NCBI RefSeq assembly: GCF_902833085.1
Contig: NZ_CADFEB010000013.1
Location: forward strand, 1-64,000
Direction of reading: 5' to 3'
Length of the DNA stretch: 64,000 bases
Origin: Burkholderia ubonensis
Lineage (GTDB): Bacteria > Pseudomonadota > Gammaproteobacteria > Burkholderiales > Burkholderiaceae
Made by a program: the position numbers and the translations under genes. The notes under the pieces are model-generated. The model was not told the DNA's origin. It made no database searches and saw only the letters and a program-made list of their open reading frames with translations. Shown piece by piece: positions 10,424-18,079 of this stretch (the stretch's first letter is position 1; each line of letters begins with the position of its first letter).

Positions 10424-10456
10424 ATTGAAGCGTCGCTTGCAATCGCAAGTTTCAAT
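10424..10456. repeat. interrupted palindrome upstream of the 10,467 promoter
   Basis: ATTGAA (10424-10429) pairs with TTCAAT (10451-10456) and encloses a second repeat CTTGC-AATC-GCAAG (10436-10449). It ends 10 bases before a -35 box, so it could be an operator. Confidence 0.4.
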
Positions 10457-10466
10457 CGGTGAAGTC

Positions 10467-10495
10467 TTGAATGCGCGGGCCGGCGGGCCTATATT
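10467..10495 (+). promoter_or_regulatory. strong sigma-70 promoter with no protein gene behind it
   Basis: TTGAAT (10467-10472) and TATATT (10490-10495) are separated by exactly 17 bases. The pair stands out from the surrounding GC-rich DNA and points into a region with no plausible protein gene before the terminator at 10,672. Confidence 0.6.
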
Positions 10496-10501
10496 GGAAT
10501 C

Positions 10502-10703
10502 CCATTTCGCGAAGGATGTTCTGAGCGGAAGACGGTGGCCGCATATGTTGCGAGCCAGATAGGGCAGGAAGCGCAGTCCGTGCAGACCACGGTAGCCGCA
10601 TTTGCGTTGCTCGAGGCGCAACCGATACCGCCGAAGAGCCCGCCGCCCGAAGGCGCCCGCGTGCGCATGAAAAAAGGCCTTCATCTGGCGATGAAGGCCT
10701 TTT
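10502..10703 (+). ncRNA. candidate small RNA of about 200 nt
   Basis: Between a consensus promoter and a strong intrinsic terminator lies about 170 bases with no convincing reading frame. It can form local hairpins, for example CCGTG-CAGAC-CACGG near 10,576-10,590 and GTTGC-TCGAGGC-GCAAC near 10,610-10,626. I could not match it to 6S RNA or another known family by eye. The alternative is a decayed gene. Confidence 0.4.
10672..10703. terminator. bidirectional terminator
   Basis: A 14-bp perfect stem (10672-10685 with 10690-10703), loop TGGC, has A runs on the left and T residues on the right. It can end the candidate small RNA on the + strand and the exbD transcript on the - strand. Confidence 0.85.
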
Positions 10704-10710
10704 ACTTTGG

Positions 10711-10794
10711 GCGCGGCCGGCGAGGCGCGGCCGGCTAGGCGCGGCCGGCGAGGCGCGGCCGGCGAGGCGCGGCCGGCTAGGCGCTGCCGGCGAG
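10711..10794. repeat. 14-bp tandem repeat, six copies
   Basis: Six consecutive 14-bp units read GCGCGGCCGGCGAG or GCGCGGCCGGCTAG; the last has one further change (GCGCTGCC). The order is cgag, ctag, cgag, cgag, ctag, cgag. It lies between the terminator and the exbD stop, in non-coding DNA, and is a likely copy-number-variable locus. Confidence 0.9.
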
Positions 10795-10809
10795 GGTCGC
10801 AACGCGCGT

Positions 10810-11238
10810 TTACTTTGATTTTGCCTTCGGCTCCGTCACGAAGCCGAGCTTCGTCAGGCCGCCGGCCTGCGCATCGGACATCACCTCGGCAACCCGCTCG
10901 TAGGCGACCTTGCGATCCGCGCGCAGATGCAACTCGGGTTGCGGCTTGCGTTGCGCGGCCTCGGCAATGCGCGCCTGCAGCTGTTCGCGCGTCACCGTCT
11001 GATCGTCCCACAGGATCGTGCCGTTGCCCTGGATCGCTACGTCGACGGTCTGCGGCTTGTCTTCGACCGGCTGGCTGCTCGCATGCGGAAGGTCGATCTT
11101 CACCGCGTGCTGCATCGCCGGGATCGTCACCAGAAAAATGATCAGGAGTACGAGCATGACGTCGACGAGCGGCGTCATGTTGATCTCGCTCATCACGCTG
11201 TCGTCGTCATCGTCGCTGAAACCGGTGTTCATTGCCAT
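10810..11238 (-). CDS. exbD: TonB-system energising protein ExbD
   Basis: This 142-residue protein has the ExbD/TolR layout: a short cytoplasmic acidic N-terminus (FSDDDDDS), one membrane helix starting at the conserved INMTPLVDVMLVLLIIF, whose Asp is the proton-path residue, and a periplasmic domain. With ExbB it converts proton-motive force into TonB movement for siderophore and heme receptors. It lies 13 bases after exbB and ends the tonB-exbB-exbD operon. Confidence 0.95.
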   Translation of the reverse strand: MAMNTGFSDDDDDSVMSEINMTPLVDVMLVLLIIFLVTIPAMQHAVKIDLPHASSQPVEDKPQTVDVAIQGNGTILWDDQTVTREQLQARIAEAAQRKPQPELHLRADRKVAYERVAEVMSDAQAGGLTKLGFVTEPKAKSK

Positions 11239-11251
11239 CGTTCACCCCGCT

Positions 11252-11983
11252 TCAGCTGGCGCGGGCCGCGAGACGCAGGCCGTCGCGAGTGGACGACGAC
11301 GCGAGGCGCGCGCCCGTCACGAAGTACGCATGCAGGCCGTGCGCGAAGCGGCGCAGCTTGCTGACGACGCCCTTGTTCGCGCGGGTGAGCGCGTTGTAGC
11401 CGAGCACTGCGGGAATCGCGACGAACAGGCCGAAGGCCGTCATGATCAGCGACTCGCCGACCGGGCCCGCCACCTGGTCGATCGACGTCTGGCCGGTTGC
11501 GCCGATCACGAGCAGCGCGTGGTAGATCCCCCAGACCGTGCCGAACAGCCCGACGAACGGGGCGGTGCTGCCGATCGACGCGAGGATCGCGAGGCCGCCC
11601 TGCATGCGCGCGATGCCTTCGTCCATCGTGTCCTTCAGGCAGCGCGTGATCCAGTCGGACACGTCCATCCGGTCATGCAGATGCGGCTGCGTCTGGTGAT
11701 GGTGATCGGCGGCTTCCTTGCCGGCGAGCGCGAGCGCGAGGAACGGGTTGTCGCTCGGCGTCGACGCGGCCTGGCCGAGCTTCTGGATGCCGTCGTCGAA
11801 GTCGTCCGAATGCCAGAACGCCTGCTCGGCGTTCTTCGTGAGGCGGTTCAGGCGAATCACGTTCCAGCCCTTGATGACGATCACCATCCACGACAGGATC
11901 GACATCACGAGCAACGCGATTGCGATGAAGCGTGTGACGAAATCACCTTGCGCCCAGACGTGCGCGATACCGTAGCTTTGCAT
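11252..11983 (-). CDS. exbB: TonB-system proton channel protein ExbB (MotA/TolQ/ExbB family)
   Basis: This 243-residue membrane protein begins MQSYGIAHVWAQGDF, preceded by AAAGGA. It has three hydrophobic segments: about 15-40, then the pair around GGLAILASIGSTAPFVGLFGTV and SLIMTAFGLFVAIPAVLGYN that carries the family signature. It forms the pentameric channel around ExbD. The frame is open far upstream, but that part overlaps tonB and has no family similarity. It sits 35 bases after tonB. Confidence 0.95.
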   Translation of the reverse strand: MQSYGIAHVWAQGDFVTRFIAIALLVMSILSWMVIVIKGWNVIRLNRLTKNAEQAFWHSDDFDDGIQKLGQAASTPSDNPFLALALAGKEAADHHHQTQPHLHDRMDVSDWITRCLKDTMDEGIARMQGGLAILASIGSTAPFVGLFGTVWGIYHALLVIGATGQTSIDQVAGPVGESLIMTAFGLFVAIPAVLGYNALTRANKGVVSKLRRFAHGLHAYFVTGARLASSSTRDGLRLAARAS

Positions 11984-12018
11984 TTTTATTCCTTTCGAAT
12001 CTTCCGGATGAGGCAGTG

Positions 12019-12756
12019 TTAGTCGGTGAGCCCGAAGTTGTAGGGCTGGGTACGGGCAGCGCGGATCGCCTGACCGTTCTCGATATAGGGGCGGCACGTC
12101 GACGCGCGCATCGCGGCGAGGGCGGCCTCGTCGAGGCGCGGATAGCCGCTGCTCTTCTGCAGCTCGATGCTCTCGACCTTGCCCGTCACGCCGACGACGA
12201 AATGCACGTACGCGGTGCCCGATTCGCCGCGGCGGCGCGACATCGACGGATAGTCGGGCTTCACGAACGCACATTGAAGCGTCGGGACATTCTTCGGCGC
12301 GCTGACGTCCATCGTCTCGCGCGCGGGGCCGGGCGCGGCCGACGGCGCGGCGGCAGCCGGCGCGGCGGGCGCGGGCGCAGGCGTCGAGTCGGCCGCGGGG
12401 GCCGGTGTCGGCGACGGCACGGGCGACGGCGCAACCGGCTGCGGCGTCGGCTTCGACACCTTCGGCACCGGCTTCGGCTCGACCTTGGGCTTCACGCGCG
12501 GCGTGGGCTTCGGCGGGGCCGGTTGCGGGATCGATTCGGCCGCGACCTGCTGCGCGATCGGCGCAGGCGTGATCAGTTGCGCGGTAATCGACTGGACCTC
12601 GACGTTTTTCGCCGGCAGTGCGTTGCGATGGAGCCAGGCCGCAGTCAGCAGGACCGCGTGCACGGCGACCACGCCGACCGCGGCGGCGATCACTCGGGGA
12701 TTCATACGGGGGGCCGCCGGCCAGGCGCCGGCTGGAGCGGAATGCGAAGCCTGCAT
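12019..12756 (-). CDS. tonB: energy transducer TonB
   Basis: TonB spans the periplasm and passes energy from ExbBD to outer-membrane receptors. The 245-residue product has one N-terminal membrane anchor (VIAAAVGVVAVHAVLLTAAW), a long Pro/Ala/Lys-rich spacer (about residues 70-150, with PKPTPRVKPKVEPKP-type runs) and a C-terminal TonB domain with YPSMSRRRGESGTAYVHFVV and the terminal YNFGLTD. The start is uncertain: ATG at 12756 or 12705, the latter giving the short cytoplasmic tail usual for TonB. Neither has a clear ribosome site. It is followed by exbB and exbD. Confidence 0.93.
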   Translation of the reverse strand: MQASHSAPAGAWPAAPRMNPRVIAAAVGVVAVHAVLLTAAWLHRNALPAKNVEVQSITAQLITPAPIAQQVAAESIPQPAPPKPTPRVKPKVEPKPVPKVSKPTPQPVAPSPVPSPTPAPAADSTPAPAPAAPAAAAPSAAPGPARETMDVSAPKNVPTLQCAFVKPDYPSMSRRRGESGTAYVHFVVGVTGKVESIELQKSSGYPRLDEAALAAMRASTCRPYIENGQAIRAARTQPYNFGLTD

Positions 12757-12807
12757 GTTAGCTTGAAAGAACGGCGCCGCACGCGACGTGCAGCGGGTGA
12801 CGCAGCA

Positions 12808-12870
12808 TCACTTGCGGAAGATCAGCAACGAGATGCACACGGTGGTAACAAATCCGATCAGCAATTCCAT
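12808..12870 (-). CDS. 20-residue hydrophobic membrane peptide
   Basis: This is a very short gene: ATG at 12868-12870, TGA at 12808-12810, preceded by AAGGAG at a proper distance (7 bases). The peptide starts MELLIGFVTT, is hydrophobic through LLIF and ends in FRK, fitting one membrane helix with a positive cytoplasmic end. It lies between bfd and tonB on the same strand. No function is known to me. The good ribosome site and composition support translation, but 20 codons is short enough to arise by chance. Confidence 0.55.
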   Translation of the reverse strand: MELLIGFVTTVCISLLIFRK

Positions 12871-12930
12871 GACAGGCTCCTTGACAGGTAGGCCGTTGGC
12901 TCGCGCTGATGCCGGCTTGCTGACGGGCAA

Positions 12931-12956
12931 AACAAAAAATGCGGCCTGGGCCGCAT
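12931..12956 (-). terminator. terminator downstream of bfd
   Basis: ATGCGGCC (12939-12946) pairs with GGCCGCAT (12949-12956), loop TG. Read leftward it is followed by TTTTTTGTTTTG. It lies between bfd and the small peptide/tonB, so it would limit bfd transcripts from reaching tonB. Confidence 0.8.
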
Positions 12957-12972
12957 ACGCACTCGGCGCGGG

Positions 12973-13209
12973 TCAGGCCGCCTTGCGCTCGTAGAACGTT
13001 ACCGGAATCGGGTGAGCATGATGCTCGACACCGCACCGGCTCGCGCAGACGCCTTGCTCGGCCATGAGGTCGCGCACGGACTCCTCGCACTTGCCGCAGC
13101 AGGTGGCCACGCCGAGTTCGAACTGGAGTTCATCGAAAGAATCCACGCCTTCCGCGAGGGACGCGCGAATCGTGCGATCGGATACAGACTTGCACACGCA
13201 GACGATCAT
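12973..13209 (-). CDS. bfd: bacterioferritin-associated ferredoxin Bfd
   Basis: This 78-residue protein carries a single [2Fe-2S] centre: Cys4 and Cys6 in VCVC, and Cys38 and Cys41 in CCGKC, the Bfd spacing. Bfd binds bacterioferritin and reduces its ferric core to release iron when iron is scarce. The partner gene bfr lies about 1 kb away beyond murI. An iron-repressed promoter with a near-perfect Fur box precedes it. The C-terminal tail (HHAHPIPVTFYERKAA) is an extension typical of beta-proteobacterial forms. Confidence 0.93.
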   Translation of the reverse strand: MIVCVCKSVSDRTIRASLAEGVDSFDELQFELGVATCCGKCEESVRDLMAEQGVCASRCGVEHHAHPIPVTFYERKAA

Positions 13210-13231
13210 GATGAGTGCGATAGCTAACGTT

Positions 13232-13270
13232 AATGCGAATTATTATCATTAAATTTTCCGGCGTTGACAA
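13232..13270 (-). promoter_or_regulatory. bfd promoter with overlapping Fur box
   Basis: On the minus strand TTGTCA (13265-13270) and GATAAT (13242-13247) are 17 bases apart. The Fur box AATGATAATAATTCGCATT (13232-13250) overlaps the -10 hexamer and fits TGATAATNATTATCA at all but two informative positions. Confidence 0.85.
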
Positions 13271-13347
13271 GCCCGCATCCGGCTTTTTTGTAACAAATCC
13301 AGACCCTTAGAGGGGTTACTGGCGGAGAAGGGGGCCGGGTGAGGGCG

Positions 13348-14208
13348 TCAGGCGGCCGTGCATGCGTGTGCGTTCGGCGAAGAAATGGCGACGGATTCGA
13401 CCGGCGCGTCGAGGCCGAGCAGGGTCGACGCGAGGGCGCGCAGCTGCCGGCCGTCGCTGGTCGAGCAGAAGCGCGGCGGCGCGGCCCGGGTGCCGGCCGG
13501 CGCGCGCAGGCCGCGTTCGTCGAGGACGCGCGCGAGCTGGCGGGCGATCGCGTCGCTGGTGTCGACGATCGTCAGGCGGTCGCCGACAAGGTCACGAATC
13601 GTTTCCGTGAAGAACGGGTAGTGCGTGCAGCCGAGCACGAGGGTATCGGCGCCGGCATCGAGCATCGGCTGCAGGTAACCGTCGAGCAGCGCGCGCAGCG
13701 CGGGCGAGTTCGTGTCGCCGCGTTCGACCGCCTCGACGAGCCCGTGCCCGGGCTGGCAGATGAATCGGCGGCCGGCGCCGTAGCGGTCGAGCAGCGCCTG
13801 GAAGCGCGCGCTGGCGAGCGTCGACTGGGTCGCGAGGACGCCCGCGATGCCGCTTGCGGACAAGGCTGCCGCGGGCTTGATGCCCGGTTCGACGCCGACG
13901 AGCGGGATCGCGAGACGTTCGCGGATGGCTGCGATCGATTGCGCCGTCGCGGTGTTGCACGCGACGACCAGCGCTTTCGCGCCCTGGCGCGCGAGCCACT
14001 CGCCGATCGCCAGCGTGCGCTCCGTGATGAACGCCTCGTCGCGCGGGCCATAGGGCGCGTTGCGCGAATCGGCGACGTAGACGAACGATTCGTCGGGCAG
14101 TTGCGCACGCACGGCGCGCAGCACCGACAGGCCGCCCAGCCCGGAATCGAAGACGCCGACGGGCGCGCCCGCGGCGGCCGTCGTGGCGATGACGGAAGGC
14201 GTCGACAT
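13348..14208 (-). CDS. murI: glutamate racemase
   Basis: MurI makes D-glutamate for peptidoglycan by cofactor-independent racemisation. The 286-residue product has the N-terminal GVFDSGLGGLSVL, with Asp21 and Ser22 of the active site, and both catalytic cysteines: Cys84 in VVACNTAT and Cys194 in LGCTHYPFF. The length is normal. It lies between bfd and bfr, reads leftward like them, and is 42 bases downstream of bfr, so it may be co-transcribed with bfr. Confidence 0.95.
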   Translation of the reverse strand: MSTPSVIATTAAAGAPVGVFDSGLGGLSVLRAVRAQLPDESFVYVADSRNAPYGPRDEAFITERTLAIGEWLARQGAKALVVACNTATAQSIAAIRERLAIPLVGVEPGIKPAAALSASGIAGVLATQSTLASARFQALLDRYGAGRRFICQPGHGLVEAVERGDTNSPALRALLDGYLQPMLDAGADTLVLGCTHYPFFTETIRDLVGDRLTIVDTSDAIARQLARVLDERGLRAPAGTRAAPPRFCSTSDGRQLRALASTLLGLDAPVESVAISSPNAHACTAA

Positions 14209-14250
14209 GCTCAGGCAGTCTGCAATGGCGGGGAAGGGCGGGGAATGCGC

Positions 14251-14727
14251 TTACTCGGGCGAACCCATCATCGTCTGCTGGTAGTTCTGGATGCCGACCT
14301 TGCCGATCAGGTCGATCTGCGTTTCCAGCCAGTCGATGTGCTCTTCGGTGTCGTCGAGGATCTTTTCGAAGATTTCGCGCGACACGTAGTCACGAACCGA
14401 TTCGCAGTAGGCGATCGCTTCCTTGCAGGTCGCCTGCGAGATCTGCTCGAGCTTCAGGTCGCACTTCAGGATCTCTTCGGTCTCCTCGCCGATGAGCAGC
14501 TTGTGCAGGTCCTGCAGGTTCGGCAGGCCGTCGAGCATGAACACGCGCTCGATGAGCCAGTCCGCATGCTTCATCTCGCCGATCGACTCGTCGTATTCGT
14601 GCTTGCCGAGCTTCTCGAGACCCCAGTGCTTGTACATGCGCGCATGCAGGAAGTACTGGTTGATCGCCGTCAGCTCGTTCTTCAGCTGGGCGTTCAGATA
14701 TTCGATGACTTTCTTGTCGCCTTGCAT
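14251..14727 (-). CDS. bfr: bacterioferritin
   Basis: This 158-residue four-helix protein assembles into a 24-mer iron store. All diiron ligands are visible: Glu18, Glu51, His54, Glu94, Glu127 and His130, and the heme ligand Met52 is in GEMKHADW. The ATG at 14727 has AAGGAA upstream; the longer frame starting at 14979 runs through the fumarase terminator and was rejected. Bfd, encoded about 1.3 kb downstream, releases its iron. No Fur box is obvious in its upstream region. Confidence 0.95.
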   Translation of the reverse strand: MQGDKKVIEYLNAQLKNELTAINQYFLHARMYKHWGLEKLGKHEYDESIGEMKHADWLIERVFMLDGLPNLQDLHKLLIGEETEEILKCDLKLEQISQATCKEAIAYCESVRDYVSREIFEKILDDTEEHIDWLETQIDLIGKVGIQNYQQTMMGSPE

Positions 14728-14848
14728 GGCTTGTTTCCTTCTTGATGGTGGGGCTTTAGAACCCGAACGATAATCGCTCGAAAGCGAAATGCCAAGCTTC
14801 CCGCGCTCGTCCGAGCGGCCAACGCAGCGGGATGAGAATGAGAAGCAA

Positions 14849-14874
14849 AAAGGCCGGACAGGTGTCCGGCCTTT
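14849..14874 (-). terminator. terminator of the fumarase gene
   Basis: A 12-bp perfect stem (14849-14860 with 14863-14874), loop GG, is followed leftward by TT plus a GCTTC tail. Confidence 0.8.
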
Positions 14875-14887
14875 CGGGCGTTCGCGC

Positions 14888-16411
14888 TTACGCTGCGGCG
14901 ACGGGGATCTTGCCGATCTTCGCCTGCCATTCCTTCGGACCGGTCTGATGGACCGACGTGCCCGACGAATCGACGGCAACCGTCACCGGCATGTCCTGCA
15001 CGTCGAACTCGTAGATCGCTTCCATGCCGAGGTCTTCGAACGCGAGCACCTTCGCGCCGCGGATCGCCTTCGACACGAGGTACGCCGCACCGCCGACCGC
15101 CATCAGGTAGGCCGCCTTGTGCTTCTTGATCGCGTCGATCGCGACCGGGCCGCGTTCGGCCTTGCCGACCATCGAGATGAGGCCCGTCTGCGCGAGCATC
15201 GTCTCGGTGAACTTGTCCATCCGCGTGGCCGTCGTCGGGCCGGCCGGGCCGACCACTTCGTCACGCACCGGATCGACCGGGCCGACGTAGTAGATCACGC
15301 GGTTCGTGAAGTCGACCGGCAGCTTCTCGCCCTTCGCGAGCATGTCGGCGATGCGCTTGTGCGCGGCGTCGCGGCCGGTGAGCATCTTGCCCGACAGCAG
15401 CAGCGTCTGGCCCGGCGTCCAGCTTGCGACTTCTTCCGGCGTCAGCGTGTTCAGGTCGACGCGCTTGCTGGTCTCCGTGTTCGGTTCCCACTGAACCTTC
15501 GGCCAAGCGTCGAGCGACGGCGCCTCGAGCTTTGCCGGACCCGAACCGTCGAGCACGAAGTGCGCATGGCGCGTGGCCGCGCAGTTCGGGATCAGCGCGA
15601 CCGGCTTCGATGCCGCATGCGTCGGTGCGGCCATGATCTTCACGTCGAGCACGGTCGCCAGGCCGCCGAGGCCCTGTGCGCCGATGCCGAGCGCGTTGAC
15701 CTTCTCGTGCAGCTCGACGCGCAGCTCCTCGACCCAGTCCTTCGGGCCGCGCGCGATGATCTCCTGGATGTCGATCGGCTCCATCAGCGATTCCTTCGCC
15801 ATCACCATCGCCTTCTCGGCGGTGCCGCCGATGCCGATGCCGAGCATGCCCGGCGGGCACCAGCCCGCGCCCATCGTCGGGACCGTCTTCAGCACCCAGT
15901 CGACGATCGAATCCGACGGGTTCAGCATCACGAACTTCGACTTGTTCTCCGAGCCGCCGCCCTTCGCGGCGACCTGCACGTCGACCTTGTCGCCCGGCAC
16001 GATCTCGTAGTGGATCACCGCCGGCGTGTTGTCCTTCGTGTTCTTGCGGCCGCCTTCGGGCGGATTGACGATCGACGCGCGCAGCACGTTGTCCGGATGC
16101 GTGTAGCCGCGGCGCACGCCTTCGTTGATCATGTCGGTGACGCCCATCGTCGCGCCGTCCCAGCGCACGTCCATGCCGACCTTCACGAACACCGTGACGA
16201 TCCCCGTGTCCTGGCAGATCGGGCGGCGGCCTTCCGCGCACATGCGGCTGTTCGTGAGGATCTGCGCGATCGCGTCCTTCGCGGCCGGGCTTTCCTCGAG
16301 CTCGTACGCGCGGCCGAGGGCCTGGATGTAGTCGAGCGGGTGGTAATAGCTGATGTACTGCAGCGAATCCGCGATGCTCTGGATCAGGTCTTCCTGTTTG
16401 ATGACGGTCAT
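14888..16411 (-). CDS. fumA: fumarate hydratase, class I ([4Fe-4S], oxygen-sensitive)
   Basis: Class I fumarase hydrates fumarate to malate in the TCA cycle. The 507-residue product has the N-terminal alpha region with PICQDTGI (the CQDTG motif with a cluster cysteine), then PTMGAGWCPPGMLGIGIGG and IPNCAATRH, supplying the other cluster cysteines, and a C-terminal beta region with GPTTATRM and VGGAAYL. The ATG at 16409-16411 overlaps the stop of the YqhA-type gene by four bases, so the two form an operon. The frame extends upstream to 16894 but only over the neighbour. Confidence 0.95.
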   Translation of the reverse strand: MTVIKQEDLIQSIADSLQYISYYHPLDYIQALGRAYELEESPAAKDAIAQILTNSRMCAEGRRPICQDTGIVTVFVKVGMDVRWDGATMGVTDMINEGVRRGYTHPDNVLRASIVNPPEGGRKNTKDNTPAVIHYEIVPGDKVDVQVAAKGGGSENKSKFVMLNPSDSIVDWVLKTVPTMGAGWCPPGMLGIGIGGTAEKAMVMAKESLMEPIDIQEIIARGPKDWVEELRVELHEKVNALGIGAQGLGGLATVLDVKIMAAPTHAASKPVALIPNCAATRHAHFVLDGSGPAKLEAPSLDAWPKVQWEPNTETSKRVDLNTLTPEEVASWTPGQTLLLSGKMLTGRDAAHKRIADMLAKGEKLPVDFTNRVIYYVGPVDPVRDEVVGPAGPTTATRMDKFTETMLAQTGLISMVGKAERGPVAIDAIKKHKAAYLMAVGGAAYLVSKAIRGAKVLAFEDLGMEAIYEFDVQDMPVTVAVDSSGTSVHQTGPKEWQAKIGKIPVAAA

Positions 16412-17058
16412 GGCTGAGACTCTGTGAGGACTGTGGGGAATGCGTTGCCGGCGGCATGTTCCGCCGGTTTGCGGGACGCAGCGGCGGGGGCGTGCGTCTC
16501 GTGGAAATGCGCGGGATGCGTGTGGGTCGTCAGGCGGTCGACCCACGCCATCACGAGCGCCGACACGAGGAACGACACGTGGATCAGCACCTGCCACATG
16601 ATCGCGTGGGCGGTGTGCTGGTCCGGGTTGATGAAGGTCTTCAGCAGGTGGATCGACGAGATGCTGATCAGCGCCATCGACAGCTTGACCTTCAGCACGC
16701 CCGCGTTCACGTGGTCGAGCCATTCCGGCTCGTCGGGATGCCCCTCGACGCCGAGCCGCGACACGAACGTCTCGTAGCCGCCGACGATCACCATGATCAG
16801 CAGGTTCGAGATCATCACCACGTCGATCAGGCCGAGCACCGCGAGCATCACGCCGATCTCGTCGAGGCTCGCCGCGTGCGACAGCAGGTGCCACACCTCG
16901 TGCAGGAACAGGAACGCATAGACGCCTTGCGCGACGATCAGGCCGAGATACAGCGGGACCTGGAGCCAGCGGCTCATGAAGATCAGTCTGGGCAGCGGGC
17001 GCATGGGGCGGACGACGGGACGGACGGGCGAATGCGGGTCGGTCTGCGGGGCGGACAT
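16408..17058 (-). CDS. UPF0114 (YqhA-like) inner-membrane protein
   Basis: This 216-residue protein matches the YqhA family: MSRWLQVPLYLGL, then GGYETFVSRL and ISSIHLLKTFIN, with three or four hydrophobic segments. Function is unestablished. Relative to E. coli YqhA it has an extra 26-residue N-terminus and a His/Thr-rich tail. The ATG at 17058 was chosen; 16979 (MSRWLQ) would give the canonical start and 17094 a longer one. It overlaps the fumarase start by four bases. Such coupling to a class I fumarase suggests linked expression. Confidence 0.85.
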   Translation of the reverse strand: MSAPQTDPHSPVRPVVRPMRPLPRLIFMSRWLQVPLYLGLIVAQGVYAFLFLHEVWHLLSHAASLDEIGVMLAVLGLIDVVMISNLLIMVIVGGYETFVSRLGVEGHPDEPEWLDHVNAGVLKVKLSMALISISSIHLLKTFINPDQHTAHAIMWQVLIHVSFLVSALVMAWVDRLTTHTHPAHFHETHAPAAASRKPAEHAAGNAFPTVLTESQP

Positions 17059-17179
17059 GATGGCGGAACGGGCGCGTGTATCGGGGGGTAGCAATTCGGA
17101 AAAAGCGCGCTATTGTAGCGCGTCGTCCCGCCCGGCTGCAGCGACGCGCCCCGCGGCCCGGCAGGGCGCCGGGGACGGA

Positions 17180-18079
17180 TCAGGGCGTGACGGGCGGAGT
17201 GCGTTTCACGCGCAGGCTCGCGAGCACGATGCCGGTGACGACGCACGCGAGCGCGAAGCCGTGCGCGAGCGTCGGCCGCTCGCCGAGGAACGCGATCCCG
17301 TAGACGGCCGCGGCGACCGGCAGCACCGCGCTGAACACGCCGGCGAGGCTGCCCGGCACGTGGCGGATGCCCTTCATCCACATCCAGAACGAGAAGATGC
17401 TGGCCGACAGCCCGTACCAGACGACGAGCGCCCAGATGCTCGCCGGCACGCTCGCGTAATCGAAATGCCACATCGCGCCCGCGCCGAGCGGCAGCATCAG
17501 CAGCAGGCCGAACAGGTGGGTGTACGCGCAAATGTCGATCGGCGCGAGCGTCTGCGTGAGGCGGCGCGACAGGATCACGTAGATCGACTCGCAGCACACC
17601 GCGCCGAGCATCAGCAGGTTGCCCGTCAGCGAGCCGGCCGTCGCACTGGTCGCGGTCGCGCCGCCGTTCGCGAAGTTGATCGTCACGACGCCGACGATCG
17701 CAAGCGCGATCGACACAAGCGCACGGCCGTTCGGTTTTTCGCGCAGGATCAGCCACGCGAACAGCGCGACGACGGCGGGGATCGTGCTCGTGATGACGCC
17801 GGCCGCGACCGCGCTCGTGCGCTGCACGCCGTTCAGCATCAGCAGCGTAAACATGAAGGTGCCGAAGAACGCCTGCAGGAACAGGTTCAGCCATTCGCCG
17901 CGCTTGACCGCGCGCATCTTGACCGGACGGAACAGCGGCCACAGCACGCCGATCGCGATCACGAAGCGCAGCGTGGCGAGAATGGCGACGGGAACGAAGA
18001 CGACGATCGATTTGCCGATGCCGACGTTGCTGCCGACGAGCAGCATCGACACGATGAGGAAAAGTGCGTAGCGATTCAA
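17180..18079 (-). CDS. EamA/DMT-family transporter
   Basis: This 299-residue membrane protein has two EamA repeats, about ten hydrophobic segments in total. Typical drug/metabolite transporter features are the first-repeat tail around ITSTIPAVVALFAWLILREKP and the second-repeat GVFSAVLPVAAAVYGIAFLGERP. The substrate is unknown; relatives export amino acids or other metabolites. The start is a TTG at 18077-18079; no better in-frame ATG lies near. It is divergent from acsA. Confidence 0.87.
   Translation of the reverse strand: MNRYALFLIVSMLLVGSNVGIGKSIVVFVPVAILATLRFVIAIGVLWPLFRPVKMRAVKRGEWLNLFLQAFFGTFMFTLLMLNGVQRTSAVAAGVITSTIPAVVALFAWLILREKPNGRALVSIALAIVGVVTINFANGGATATSATAGSLTGNLLMLGAVCCESIYVILSRRLTQTLAPIDICAYTHLFGLLLMLPLGAGAMWHFDYASVPASIWALVVWYGLSASIFSFWMWMKGIRHVPGSLAGVFSAVLPVAAAVYGIAFLGERPTLAHGFALACVVTGIVLASLRVKRTPPVTP

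Noticed and set aside
10502..10703. 6S RNA as the identity of the candidate small RNA
   Set aside because: Length fits, but I could not build the 6S central bubble or recognise conserved segments.
10535..10738. 67-codon frame crossing the terminator and repeat after lysR
   Set aside because: No ATG or ribosome site; it runs through a terminator stem and the tandem repeat.
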